Assembly (NCBI GenBank): GCA_021773015.1
Contig: JAJFKW010000006.1
Coordinates: 1-64,000, forward strand
DNA length: 64,000 bases
Direction: 5' to 3'
Origin: Woeseia sp.
Lineage (GTDB): Bacteria > Pseudomonadota > Gammaproteobacteria > Steroidobacterales > Woeseiaceae
Part shown: positions 17,574 through 25,542 of the stretch, piece by piece
Numbering within the stretch: the first letter of the stretch is position 1
Layout of the letters: each line of letters opens with the position of its first letter
Notes under the pieces: generated by a model
What the model was told of the DNA's origin: nothing
Seen by the model: only the letters and a program-made list of their open reading frames with translations
The model's database searches: none
Made by a program: the position numbers and the translations under genes

Positions 17574-17592
17574 TTGGCAACAGATAACCATC

Positions 17593-17612
17593 CGCGAAGA
17601 CGCGATTTTTTG
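17593..17612 (+). terminator. Weak terminator-like hairpin after the kinase gene
   Basis: A four-base stem (CGCG, loop AAGA, CGCG) followed by ATTTTTT lies 20 bases after the kinase stop. The T-run is good but the stem is short, so efficiency is doubtful. The rest of 17613-17692, between converging genes, shows nothing else. Confidence 0.3.
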
Positions 17613-17692
17613 GTCTTTTATTTTCTTTGCTTATTGGTACGAAAACGACACACTCTTGCATATTGAGCTACGCTCATTGGTTAACAATAAAA

Positions 17693-18526
17693 CTAACGAT
17701 AGCTCCAGTACTGCACCTCCTGTTCATCAAGAAATGACTCCGCTCCGCTGCCCTGCAACATTGCGAGCGTTGCCAGCATGCCCGCCTGGGTACAAGTTTC
17801 GGCTGCGACCGTAATTGACCTCGGTGCGTCTTTGACGGGCCAGCCTGTTGTAGGGTCCAGAATATGACCATAACGCATGCCCTGGTGTAGAACGAAGCGA
17901 TGTGCATCACCACTAGTTGCCAACGCGCCTCTTTGTAGCTTTATGCGCTTGCTATCCGCTAACTCCGAGGCGCCGAAAGCATCGACCCCCACCTGCCAGC
18001 CAGTCGATTGTTTCGGCAATTTATTCGCATAGATATCGCCACCGAAATTTACGAGAAACGCACAATCGCACTGCATTCCTAGAGTATCTGCAGTTTTATC
18101 AACAGCGTATTCTTTGCCAATCCCGCCCAGATCGATCTCCATGCCGGATTTCAACATCAATCTAGGACGTACCCACGCGGCCCTATCCCATCCCACGTTG
18201 CCTAATAGCTTTTGGATTACTGCATCGTCCGGAATTGTGTCGCTACCGTTGAAATTCCATGCGTGACGCAATATTCCGGAAGTGATATCGAATTTACCGT
18301 CGGTCAAATCGTATAGCGATTCGGCAAAATCCAACAGGTCAGCCATTTCGGCGTCCACCGTCACCGGCACGCCATTACTTGAATTGATTTCAGCCACGAT
18401 GTTGTCTGCTAGATAACGGCTGAATTTATCTTCTATACGCCAGGCTTCCGCCGCGGCAATGTCAGCCAACGTGTTGGCAAGAAGCTTGTCGGTGGTGTCG
18501 ACCAACAATTCGCAGGGGCTGCCCAT
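17693..18526 (-). CDS. apbE: ApbE family FAD:protein FMN transferase
   Basis: A 277-residue enzyme that attaches FMN covalently to Thr/Ser of target flavoproteins, such as NQR and RNF subunits. Family motifs are visible: SRYLADN near 37, a FDIT motif, the conserved EIDLGGIGKEYAVD with its glycine-rich turn, ALATSGDAHR, and the metal/FAD site GHILDPTTGWPV. The conserved opening normally reads F-x-A-M-G-x-P-C/W; the chosen ATG is the M of that motif. The three codons just upstream read F-K-A in frame, so the true start may be an upstream non-ATG codon (see finding). No signal peptide is visible, unlike most ApbE proteins, and no obvious flavoprotein target is adjacent. Confidence 0.88.
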   Translation of the reverse strand: MGSPCELLVDTTDKLLANTLADIAAAEAWRIEDKFSRYLADNIVAEINSSNGVPVTVDAEMADLLDFAESLYDLTDGKFDITSGILRHAWNFNGSDTIPDDAVIQKLLGNVGWDRAAWVRPRLMLKSGMEIDLGGIGKEYAVDKTADTLGMQCDCAFLVNFGGDIYANKLPKQSTGWQVGVDAFGASELADSKRIKLQRGALATSGDAHRFVLHQGMRYGHILDPTTGWPVKDAPRSITVAAETCTQAGMLATLAMLQGSGAESFLDEQEVQYWSYR

Positions 18527-18611
18527 AGCCTTGAATGCAATGAGAAAATGGGAGCCCCTTTTTCTAACCGATGATCGCCGCTCCGTTTTCGCTACACCAC
18601 CGGTTTTCAGA

Positions 18612-21600
18612 TCAGTGCTTCCTATTGGCTTCGAAAAACAGCCGTAGCATCGTTCGAAAATCCTTAAATCCTACAAACCCATTGCCGTCAAAGTCCGCGT
18701 CCGCATTATAACGTCGCTGCCCAATTCGGCTAAGGAATGCCCTGAAGAACACCCTCAGATCTTGCACATCAATATCGCCATCTTTATCAAGATCACCACG
18801 AATGTCGCTAACGAGGTCTAGACCTACGATCAACGGGTCGTGGTCTGCAACGCGAAACGGAATCGCCCCATCGAACAGCGCGGGGTTACGACCGAATTCG
18901 AGGTTATAGTCGAATGCGTCGGGCTCGTCGGCATTGATATGCCATTCAGTAACACCGGTAATTTGATCCGTTAAGCTCGGCGTTGAAAGTGCGTGATCGA
19001 GTGCGCTCGCTTCATCATTAAAGACAAACGAATACGCCTGCGCGCCAATGAATTGCGACAGTAAATTATCGAATCCAGCGGCTTCCAGTGTGGTCACCGG
19101 GTCTTCTGCAAGATTGGCGTTGAGGTCACCGACAATCAGATAGTCGTCGTCGTTGCTGGCTGTAGGATCTGCCGCCAGCCAATCAGCCATTGCAGCAGCC
19201 GCTTGTGTGCGAGTGATGTTGCAATTTCCCTGCCCATCATTGAGATCGGGATCACCCAGATCATCGCACGCCGCACCTTTGGATTTTAGATGCGTAACTG
19301 CAACAGTGAACACACCGCCTCCAGCGTTGTCAGTGAAGCTCTGAGCTAATACCGGTCGATTACGGAAGTCGATAAATCTTGGGTCCACCGTCGAATCGAG
19401 AATGGCAAAATCACCCAACGGGGTAACAATTGCGGTTCTGTAGAGCAGTCCAACACGAATTGCGTCGGTACCAATGGCTCCCGTATCGATAAACGAATAG
19501 GTATCACCACCCAGCGCGTTCAAGCCATCAACGAGACTCTGCAACGCCTCGGCATTGTTGTTTTCGATTTCAACCAGACCTACAACATCGGCATCTAACG
19601 CGCTTAGCGCGGTCACGGCTTTTTCTCGCTGCCGATCGAACTCGATTACGCTATCTGCACCTCGGCAACCGAGATTTACATTTGGTCCACAAATCTGACC
19701 GTTGCCGTCCAGTGTCGTAAAGAAATTCAATACATTCAAACTAGACACTCGTAGTTTGCCACCCACATCCGGCGGCGTAGCGTTTCGCTGGTTGTCGGGA
19801 CTGAACGCCGGCTCCTGTGTTGGCATCAATCGGAATGTTTCCTTGCCGGAACCACCACTACTGCGACTAAACCGAATATTTCCAACCAATCCCGACACGG
19901 TGTCTCCGCTGCGTAATGTAACGCCGCTGTTATTTGGCAGTCCAGGTGCCGGAAAGCGAATGGGATCTGGATTCTGAATAGACAATCCGTCGTCAAGCAT
20001 CACGCTGCGAAGTGCCGCTGCTTGCTGATGTGCAACCAAGCCAACCGGGTCCGGCGCATTATCATTTGTAAATTGAAACAGTCTGTCGCCTGACGACAGT
20101 AGCGCTTCACCAAAACGGTCAAGATTGTTCAACCCATTAACAGTCATCACTTGAGGAATACTTACCAACATTCCTTCGTACGCTTCCAGGTCCGCAATAA
20201 ATAATCCGTTTGCATTAACTATGGTGCTTGCGACCGGAAATGAGATAACCGTTGGTGCGATTGAACCTGTACCAACAATTTCGACACTGCTGGAAGATAT
20301 CTGCGTATCGCCAAAAAATTCTGCCACCGTTCCTCGGACACGAACGCGATCACCCACGACGACTTCAACGGTCGGCGTTGCGCCGTCAAATACAAATACA
20401 CCTTCAGAAGTCTGTAAATCCGCGTCCGGCAACTCTTCCTGCACATAGAAACCACGAAGGTTACTCAGATTATCAGCATCCCCATCCTGGAAGTCGCCAG
20501 TAACAATACCCTCCAGTAGCACGGCGGCACCGTTGAATGGGCTAACATTTCCAGCCCCCTGAATATCGTGAATCGGGACAATCACGGGCTCACTGCAGCC
20601 ACTAAACATGCTGCCGTCAACATTGGTACCGGGAGAAGACAATGCGCCACCTGCACCAGTTGCAGTCGAATGCAGTACAAACGCACCGGTAACGTCAGGG
20701 TCCCGCGTCAACGATTGATTGCCACCGCCTTCACTGCCATATATTTGCTGTGCCACGTCGACAGTTCCATCATTTAACGTCAGCGTATCGCCACCATTGT
20801 TAAAGCCCAAAAATCCCGCGGATGCCGTCTGCACGGCGGCAAATCCGAATTCCCCAGTGGGCGTACCGCCTCCAAAAACCAAAATCGCGCAATCTTGATC
20901 GATCATCGTTCCCGGCGAAAACTCATGCCGAATACCAACGGCATCGGAAAGCGTCCAACCGGTCAAATCCAGTGGACCGCCGGTGTTGTTGTAAATCTCG
21001 ATAAACTCATCTTCAGATGTATTGACCGTACCGTCGCCATTTGCGTCGCCTAGTACTGCGTCAGGATCTGCACTGATTTCGTTGATAACAATATCGATCG
21101 GCAAAGCCGTAGAAAAATCAAATACGAAATCGGCCAACATATTATCCGGCGGATCTTCGTTGTCTACGTCAGTGACCTGATCGGCGATGATCGTCACTGT
21201 GCAGATTTCCCCGGCTGCCAAATCTGCATTCGGTACTAAGGTGAAGGATGTGTTATCCGCGGAGCTGTCTGTCGCCGCAACGCCACCACTAACACTGCAG
21301 TCAATGCCAAACCAAGTGCCCGCGTTGACGTTTACCTGCTCATTAAACGTCACCTGTATATCGGTATTTGGCGCGACGCCACTATCTCCGTCCGCCGGCG
21401 CCGTTGATATCACTCGCGGCGCAGCATCGCCGCCGAGCGTTGCAAACGTACCGATCGGGAATGGCGTCGCCGCCGTTGCATTAGTTGTTTCACCATCCAA
21501 TGCATTGATTCCACTGAAGCTCCAATTGGCCAAAATAAACGTATTGCCGTCCGGCCCAGTGTTGTCGTTGCGATAAGTCCAGCCGTCTACATGGTCCCAA

Positions 21601-22025
21601 GCGGTACCACTTGCATCTACGTCAATGTCGCCAAAAATATCGACGACCAAACCGTTACAAAACAATTCGATTGCATCATCGCCATTGATATTCACGGCAC
21701 CCGACGTAAAATCCGCATCAAAACCGAAAAAACTCAAGAATCCTTCCGCCTGCGATGTGACGTACAAGAATGAACCACCTGGCACTGAAATCGCAGGAAA
21801 TGTAAACTCTTCCCCGTCCGTGCCGCCGCCGTTATTTGCCGAGCCAACGCCGCAAACCGACAAGTCGTCAATTTGATCCAGTACAAATAATTCGACTGCC
21901 TTCGGCACCCCTCCCGTCAATGGCCCATCGATGACTCCGGTAAGGATGATGTCTTGCGCGGTCGCCGCGCGGGCAAACGCCAAGAGTGTAAGAAGTACGG
22001 AAAAAGCAATCGTAAGCTTGCGCAT
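18612..22025 (-). CDS. ExeM/NucH-like secreted endonuclease with LTD domains and EF-hand tail
   Basis: A 1137-residue exported protein. The signal peptide is at about 1-24 (ending ATAQ). Two lamin-tail-like (LTD) beta modules lie at roughly 25-190 and 305-465, with an SbsA-like Ig domain (about 200-305) between them. An OB-fold-like region follows (IHDIQGAG through 590), then an endonuclease/exonuclease/phosphatase domain from about 765 (VSSLNVLNFF, VGLVEIENN, THLKSKG, VGDLNAN, VADHDP). The C terminus has two dockerin-like EF-hand repeats (DLDKDGDIDVQDL, DADFDGNGFVGFKDF). ExeM-type enzymes degrade extracellular DNA, useful for biofilm release or phosphorus supply. The stop lies 85 bases before apbE. 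Confidence 0.88.
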   Translation of the reverse strand: MRKLTIAFSVLLTLLAFARAATAQDIILTGVIDGPLTGGVPKAVELFVLDQIDDLSVCGVGSANNGGGTDGEEFTFPAISVPGGSFLYVTSQAEGFLSFFGFDADFTSGAVNINGDDAIELFCNGLVVDIFGDIDVDASGTAWDHVDGWTYRNDNTGPDGNTFILANWSFSGINALDGETTNATAATPFPIGTFATLGGDAAPRVISTAPADGDSGVAPNTDIQVTFNEQVNVNAGTWFGIDCSVSGGVAATDSSADNTSFTLVPNADLAAGEICTVTIIADQVTDVDNEDPPDNMLADFVFDFSTALPIDIVINEISADPDAVLGDANGDGTVNTSEDEFIEIYNNTGGPLDLTGWTLSDAVGIRHEFSPGTMIDQDCAILVFGGGTPTGEFGFAAVQTASAGFLGFNNGGDTLTLNDGTVDVAQQIYGSEGGGNQSLTRDPDVTGAFVLHSTATGAGGALSSPGTNVDGSMFSGCSEPVIVPIHDIQGAGNVSPFNGAAVLLEGIVTGDFQDGDADNLSNLRGFYVQEELPDADLQTSEGVFVFDGATPTVEVVVGDRVRVRGTVAEFFGDTQISSSSVEIVGTGSIAPTVISFPVASTIVNANGLFIADLEAYEGMLVSIPQVMTVNGLNNLDRFGEALLSSGDRLFQFTNDNAPDPVGLVAHQQAAALRSVMLDDGLSIQNPDPIRFPAPGLPNNSGVTLRSGDTVSGLVGNIRFSRSSGGSGKETFRLMPTQEPAFSPDNQRNATPPDVGGKLRVSSLNVLNFFTTLDGNGQICGPNVNLGCRGADSVIEFDRQREKAVTALSALDADVVGLVEIENNNAEALQSLVDGLNALGGDTYSFIDTGAIGTDAIRVGLLYRTAIVTPLGDFAILDSTVDPRFIDFRNRPVLAQSFTDNAGGGVFTVAVTHLKSKGAACDDLGDPDLNDGQGNCNITRTQAAAAMADWLAADPTASNDDDYLIVGDLNANLAEDPVTTLEAAGFDNLLSQFIGAQAYSFVFNDEASALDHALSTPSLTDQITGVTEWHINADEPDAFDYNLEFGRNPALFDGAIPFRVADHDPLIVGLDLVSDIRGDLDKDGDIDVQDLRVFFRAFLSRIGQRRYNADADFDGNGFVGFKDFRTMLRLFFEANRKH

Positions 22026-22439
22026 CGAATTCCCTCTGATGATGACTCGGACGCAATGATATTGCGCCGCAATTATTATTGTTTCGTGATGTTAGGTGTG
22101 CAATTCAGCAACAAGACAAAAATTGAATTCGCCAAATCGCCATATAGTCGAAACACGATATCAGAAAAACTTCGAATTACTTCGCGACCGGTTCATTCGG
22201 CAATTGCAAGTGCATCATCGCTACGGACGAAACGCCGTTAAGTCAATGATCCTTGGATAAAAACATTATGCGTGTTTGACATCCGCATTATTGAATTGTC
22301 GGATTGAATAAGAACCGCACCGCAGCGTTTGCGCAAAGTGTTTGTATGACGGCTGATTGCAAACGAGTGCATCGTCTAATTATGCTCACAGTCAGCATAT
22401 TTCAATACGCTACAATGTCATGCCGCCGTCCATTATTCG
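22026..22439. other. Intergenic region with no recognised feature
   Basis: These 414 AT-richer bases lie upstream of the ExeM-type gene and downstream of the YHS gene, both on the minus strand. The region presumably holds the nuclease promoter. I see no convincing coding frame, tRNA or strong hairpin. Confidence 0.6.
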
Positions 22440-22907
22440 TTAGTCACGCTTACGCCATTGTTTTTCCGATTGGACAAGTGATCCATCAGGCAACGCGGTT
22501 ACCCACTGATCGCGAACGTTAGTATCTGCGAATACAAATAATTTGTCGTCGACGATATGCCACGCATCCGGGCTCGGATCAGCTGTGAAGCCTTTACTAA
22601 CGGCGAATGCACAAAACCCGCCAAATTGGGGGGCGTATCGATCCGGTGACTCAATAAATCGAGCTTTGTTTGCTTCGCTGGAGAACTGCCATGTGGCATC
22701 TTTCCATTGATATGAAATCTCCGGGTCACCAGCGGCCGCTTCACCCGCGCCAAAGTAACTAATCGGATCAAATCCATGTAGCGCAATACCAGACGCCGCG
22801 TTCGTTTCACCCCACCAGCCCCAACTAAGCGGTGACACTTTTTTCACGGTCGCAAATGCAATCACCACAATCAATATGATACCGACTACGATTCCAGCGT
22901 ATTTCAT
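22440..22907 (-). CDS. YHS domain protein with N-terminal membrane anchor
   Basis: A 155-residue protein with an N-terminal helix (about 3-21). A YHS-type domain follows, starting GIALHGFDPISYF and continuing through WQFSSEANKARFIESPDRYAPQFGGFCAFAVSKG, the typical wording of secreted YHS proteins. YHS domains bind metal or act as small structural units in heavy-metal and oxygenase proteins; a specific role is unknown. The C-terminal part (DKLFVFADTNVRDQWV) also matches this group. A periplasmic location is likely. It is the last gene before the long gap leading to the nuclease. Confidence 0.83.
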   Translation of the reverse strand: MKYAGIVVGIILIVVIAFATVKKVSPLSWGWWGETNAASGIALHGFDPISYFGAGEAAAGDPEISYQWKDATWQFSSEANKARFIESPDRYAPQFGGFCAFAVSKGFTADPSPDAWHIVDDKLFVFADTNVRDQWVTALPDGSLVQSEKQWRKRD

Positions 22908-22939
22908 TGTCTATTCCTCGCTTTTGATAACCAGGCCAT

Positions 22940-23374
22940 TTACTCATCGGCTTTGAAAAGTTGTTGCAGGGCCGCCAGACACAGCTGCCAACCGTGGGAA
23001 TGATTTGTACAAGTCTCCGGTGTTTCGAATTGTTCGTGAATCAATCTGATCTTCGTACGATCAGCGATTTTCTCAAAATGCACTGTGACTGTTGTCTCGG
23101 GATCTGGAAATGCATCGCATCTCCAGGTCATAGTAATCTTCCGGTTGTCCTCGATTTCGCGGAAAGTTCCTTTCGTCGTGAAAATCACACCGTGTTCCGG
23201 TTGCATTTCGACCGAGTATTCGCCGCCTACCTCAAAGCGCATGCTCACGATAGGCGGCTCTACCGACATCGGTGCGAACCATGTCGCGAATGCTTCCGCA
23301 CTTGCCCACACCGCGAATACATCTTCAACGCAGCGATCAATCACTAGCTCCAAATCAATTCGTACGGGGCTCAT
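22940..23374 (-). CDS. SRPBCC (AHSA1-type) protein paired with an ArsR regulator
   Basis: A 144-residue single-domain protein of the START/Bet v1 fold. It opens with the typical DLELVIDRCVEDVFAVWASAEAFATWFAP and ends with the long C-terminal helix (HSHGWQLCLAALQQLF). It has GGEYSVEM and TMTW strands as in AHSA1-type members. Such proteins hold a hydrophobic ligand in a cavity; the ligand here is unknown. Its start overlaps the ArsR gene's stop by four bases. ArsR/SRPBCC pairs are common, with the repressor controlling both. Confidence 0.88.
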   Translation of the reverse strand: MSPVRIDLELVIDRCVEDVFAVWASAEAFATWFAPMSVEPPIVSMRFEVGGEYSVEMQPEHGVIFTTKGTFREIEDNRKITMTWRCDAFPDPETTVTVHFEKIADRTKIRLIHEQFETPETCTNHSHGWQLCLAALQQLFKADE

Positions 23375-23709
23375 TTATCGCTCTCCATTTTTGATTTGAG
23401 ATTCTGCAAGTTTTGATTCCAAAACGGCGCGTAATAGGTCATCCATCGCATCGCGTCCTTCATGACTTGTCGTTCGAATGAGATGCGATGAAAACTACCA
23501 TCAATCTGTCTGCGAATAAGCCCCGATTCTTCAAGCCTCTTGATGTGCTTGGAAATGGCGTTCAGTGACACTTTGTGTGGCTTTGCCAATTCCACAACAG
23601 TTTTTGCATCGGTGCGGATATCTTCGATAATCGCGCGACGCACCGGGTGCGCCAACGCACCGAAAATTCGATCTAGCTTTGCGTCTGTCGATTTCACGCG
23701 GCTAAGCAT
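23371..23709 (-). CDS. ArsR family winged-helix repressor
   Basis: A 112-residue regulator: DAKLDRIFGALAHPVRRAIIEDI (split here over helix 1 and 2), then VVELAKPHKVSLNAISKHIKRLEESGLI, the recognition helix, and a beta wing with RRQIDGSFHR. No clustered cysteines suggest metal sensing; it belongs to the type that pairs with SRPBCC proteins. I chose the ATG at 23709; in-frame ATGs further upstream would read through a perfect hairpin and add unconserved residues. It is cotranslated with the SRPBCC gene. Confidence 0.9.
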   Translation of the reverse strand: MLSRVKSTDAKLDRIFGALAHPVRRAIIEDIRTDAKTVVELAKPHKVSLNAISKHIKRLEESGLIRRQIDGSFHRISFERQVMKDAMRWMTYYAPFWNQNLQNLKSKMESDK

Positions 23710-23717
23710 ACGCAGTG

Positions 23718-23757
23718 AAACCGCCACATTCAACCTTTTGGTTGAATGTGGCGGTTT
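23718..23757. promoter_or_regulatory. Perfect 18-bp inverted repeat with TTTT loop in front of the ArsR gene
   Basis: AAACCGCCACATTCAACC (23718-23735) is repeated in inverted form at 23740-23757 around a four-base loop. It ends eight bases before the ArsR start codon and includes the only plausible ribosome-binding sequence (GGCGG). It could be the dimeric operator of the repressor, since palindromes with CAACC/GGTTG cores suit ArsR proteins of this type, or an RNA hairpin that hides the ribosome site. Both readings are inferences. Confidence 0.65.
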
Positions 23758-23903
23758 GGCAAACGTTGATAGCCTGTGCACGCGGTTCAATCGGTGAAGT
23801 CTACGCAAGGGAAATCGGGTCAACTGAAGCAAGACCAATGAGACAGATCAAAATTCACCGCTCGCAGGCAATGCTCGCGAGTCGCCCTTCAGTTGACGTT
23901 ACG

Positions 23904-24575
23904 CTAACCGCCCAACTGGAACGGTCCACCCTTCGAAAGGGCCGTTTGGTAATTTGGCAACGCACGAATACGATCGAGAAACGCGCTTAGATAAGGATAA
24001 TCCATAGCAAGATCGGTGCGTACTTCGGCAGCCTCTAAGACAAAGCTCATTTGTATGTCAGCAGCGGTCATCGCTGGTCCGCAAAACCATTCAGATTCAC
24101 TCAATACAGATTCCATGAAATCGAGATTCCGTATGGTATTTTGACCCAAGTATCCTTCGCGCACTTTTTTAACTATCCCTTTCGCAATTGGCTTTGCAAA
24201 AAAGGGCATCGATGCAGACTCGATACGCCGGAGAATCAACGAAATTATCATCAACGGCATAAATGTGCCCTCCGCATAGTGCAACCAGTAGGTGTATTTC
24301 TTACCGGCTGGCGATTCTCTACGCGGTCGTAAATTTCCGTCACCATATTGCTCAACCAGATACTCGATTATCGCGCCGGATTCTGCAAACACTTCCTCAC
24401 CGTCGCTGACAATCGGTGACTTTCCAAGTGGATGAATCTGCCGTAGCTCTGGAGGTCCCAAACCGCTCACCGAATCTCTTGAATAACGTTTTATTTCGTA
24501 GTCAACGCCTAATTCTTCCAAGAGCCATAGTATTCGTTGAGAACGAGAATTTTCTAAGTGGTGCAGTGTAATCAT
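23904..24575 (-). CDS. Glutathione S-transferase-like protein
   Basis: A 223-residue two-domain GST. The thioredoxin-like N-terminal domain opens with MITLHHLENSRSQRILWLLE, where Ser10 or Ser12 could activate glutathione, and contains the cis-proline turn (LGKSPIV) and the ESGAIIEYL glutathione-binding motif. The helical C-terminal domain (about 90-223) has the conserved TAADIQMSF capping motif. Substrate unknown. The ATG at 24575 gives the standard GST start; a TTG six codons upstream is possible. It follows the aldo/keto reductase-like gene by about 20 bases. Confidence 0.9.
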   Translation of the reverse strand: MITLHHLENSRSQRILWLLEELGVDYEIKRYSRDSVSGLGPPELRQIHPLGKSPIVSDGEEVFAESGAIIEYLVEQYGDGNLRPRRESPAGKKYTYWLHYAEGTFMPLMIISLILRRIESASMPFFAKPIAKGIVKKVREGYLGQNTIRNLDFMESVLSESEWFCGPAMTAADIQMSFVLEAAEVRTDLAMDYPYLSAFLDRIRALPNYQTALSKGGPFQLGG

Positions 24576-24595
24576 AGACTGACTATCCGCCAAAG

Positions 24596-25501
24596 CTAAT
24601 TGAGATTTCGCATGTAGTCCAACATTCGATTGCGTGTTTTCTGATCTGGCAGCAACCCGACACCAGCACCTAGATTGTCGATAGCATGCTTTGGATTGGA
24701 AGTTTCGGTTAGCACACAGTTAACCGCAGGATTGGAAATAATATACTTCAGAGAAAATTGTGCCCAAGACTTGCAGTCAAAGTCTTCCGCCCATGCCGGC
24801 AACGATCTGTCCCTTACAATCGAAAAGAATCTGCCATTCAAAAATGGTCGATTGATTACGACGGCTACGCCTAAATCATGCGCCATCGGAATAATTCGAT
24901 CGGCCGCCTCCGTTTCAAATAGCGAATAATTGACCTGAATAAAATCTAGCAATTTCGCCTGCATGAATTTCATCATGATTTCGTAGAAGCTCTTGTTCGG
25001 TCTGGCGACACCGATATACCGTGTCAGACCGCTTTCTTTCCAGCGCTGGTATTTACGCGGATTTGCATCGAAGTCTCTGACGTTTCGTGTCAAGACCAGG
25101 TCGAGCGAACCGCCGTTTTGCCCTTTTTGCACTGCGGTCAATTCACGCAGCCCCTCGTTCGCGTCAGTTGCGCCAACATAGGTGCCAAGAAACCAGTCAT
25201 CGTGCGCACGTCGTTCCTGCATAATACGGCCCAATGTATAGCGCCCCGGACCTGAAGTATCGACGTATGCTCCGCCGAATTGCGAAAATATATCCAAGAG
25301 TTCCCGCGATAGGTCGAGGTTTCCCGATTGAAATGCTTCACCATTTCCTAGGCCGATAACCGGCAATAGTTCCTCCGTCCCCGGTATTCTCCGTTGAATC
25401 AATTGCTGATGCGTATCAGCCAGTACTATAGTCGATACAGGCAGAGTTGCGGCTGCCGCTGTCGACAAACCATACTGCAGAAAGTCTCTACGATTTTTCA
25501 T
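24596..25501 (-). CDS. Tat-exported aldo/keto reductase-like protein lacking canonical catalytic residues
   Basis: A 301-residue protein. Residues 4-8 read RRDFL, a twin-arginine motif, followed by a hydrophobic segment to about 28, so export by the Tat system is likely. The rest follows the aldo/keto reductase barrel: VIGLGNGEAF, AYVDTSG with Asp81, SGLTRYIGVA, DFIQVNYSLFE and a GVAVVINRPF strand. The usual tetrad Tyr, Lys and His are not recognisable: the Lys strand reads FLGTYVG (usually ATKV) and the His strand reads LVLTRNVRD (usually LHRPD). It may be a non-catalytic relative or use another chemistry. Tat export implies a folded, possibly cofactor-bound protein. Confidence 0.8.
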   Translation of the reverse strand: MKNRRDFLQYGLSTAAAATLPVSTIVLADTHQQLIQRRIPGTEELLPVIGLGNGEAFQSGNLDLSRELLDIFSQFGGAYVDTSGPGRYTLGRIMQERRAHDDWFLGTYVGATDANEGLRELTAVQKGQNGGSLDLVLTRNVRDFDANPRKYQRWKESGLTRYIGVARPNKSFYEIMMKFMQAKLLDFIQVNYSLFETEAADRIIPMAHDLGVAVVINRPFLNGRFFSIVRDRSLPAWAEDFDCKSWAQFSLKYIISNPAVNCVLTETSNPKHAIDNLGAGVGLLPDQKTRNRMLDYMRNLN

Positions 25502-25542
25502 ATTGATTTCATTCCAAATAGATCGCTATACGGACGCAAACA

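Noticed and set aside
21954-22241. A 95-codon plus-strand frame over the nuclease start
   Set aside because: Runs antisense across the signal peptide region of the ExeM-type gene and lacks any recognisable pattern.
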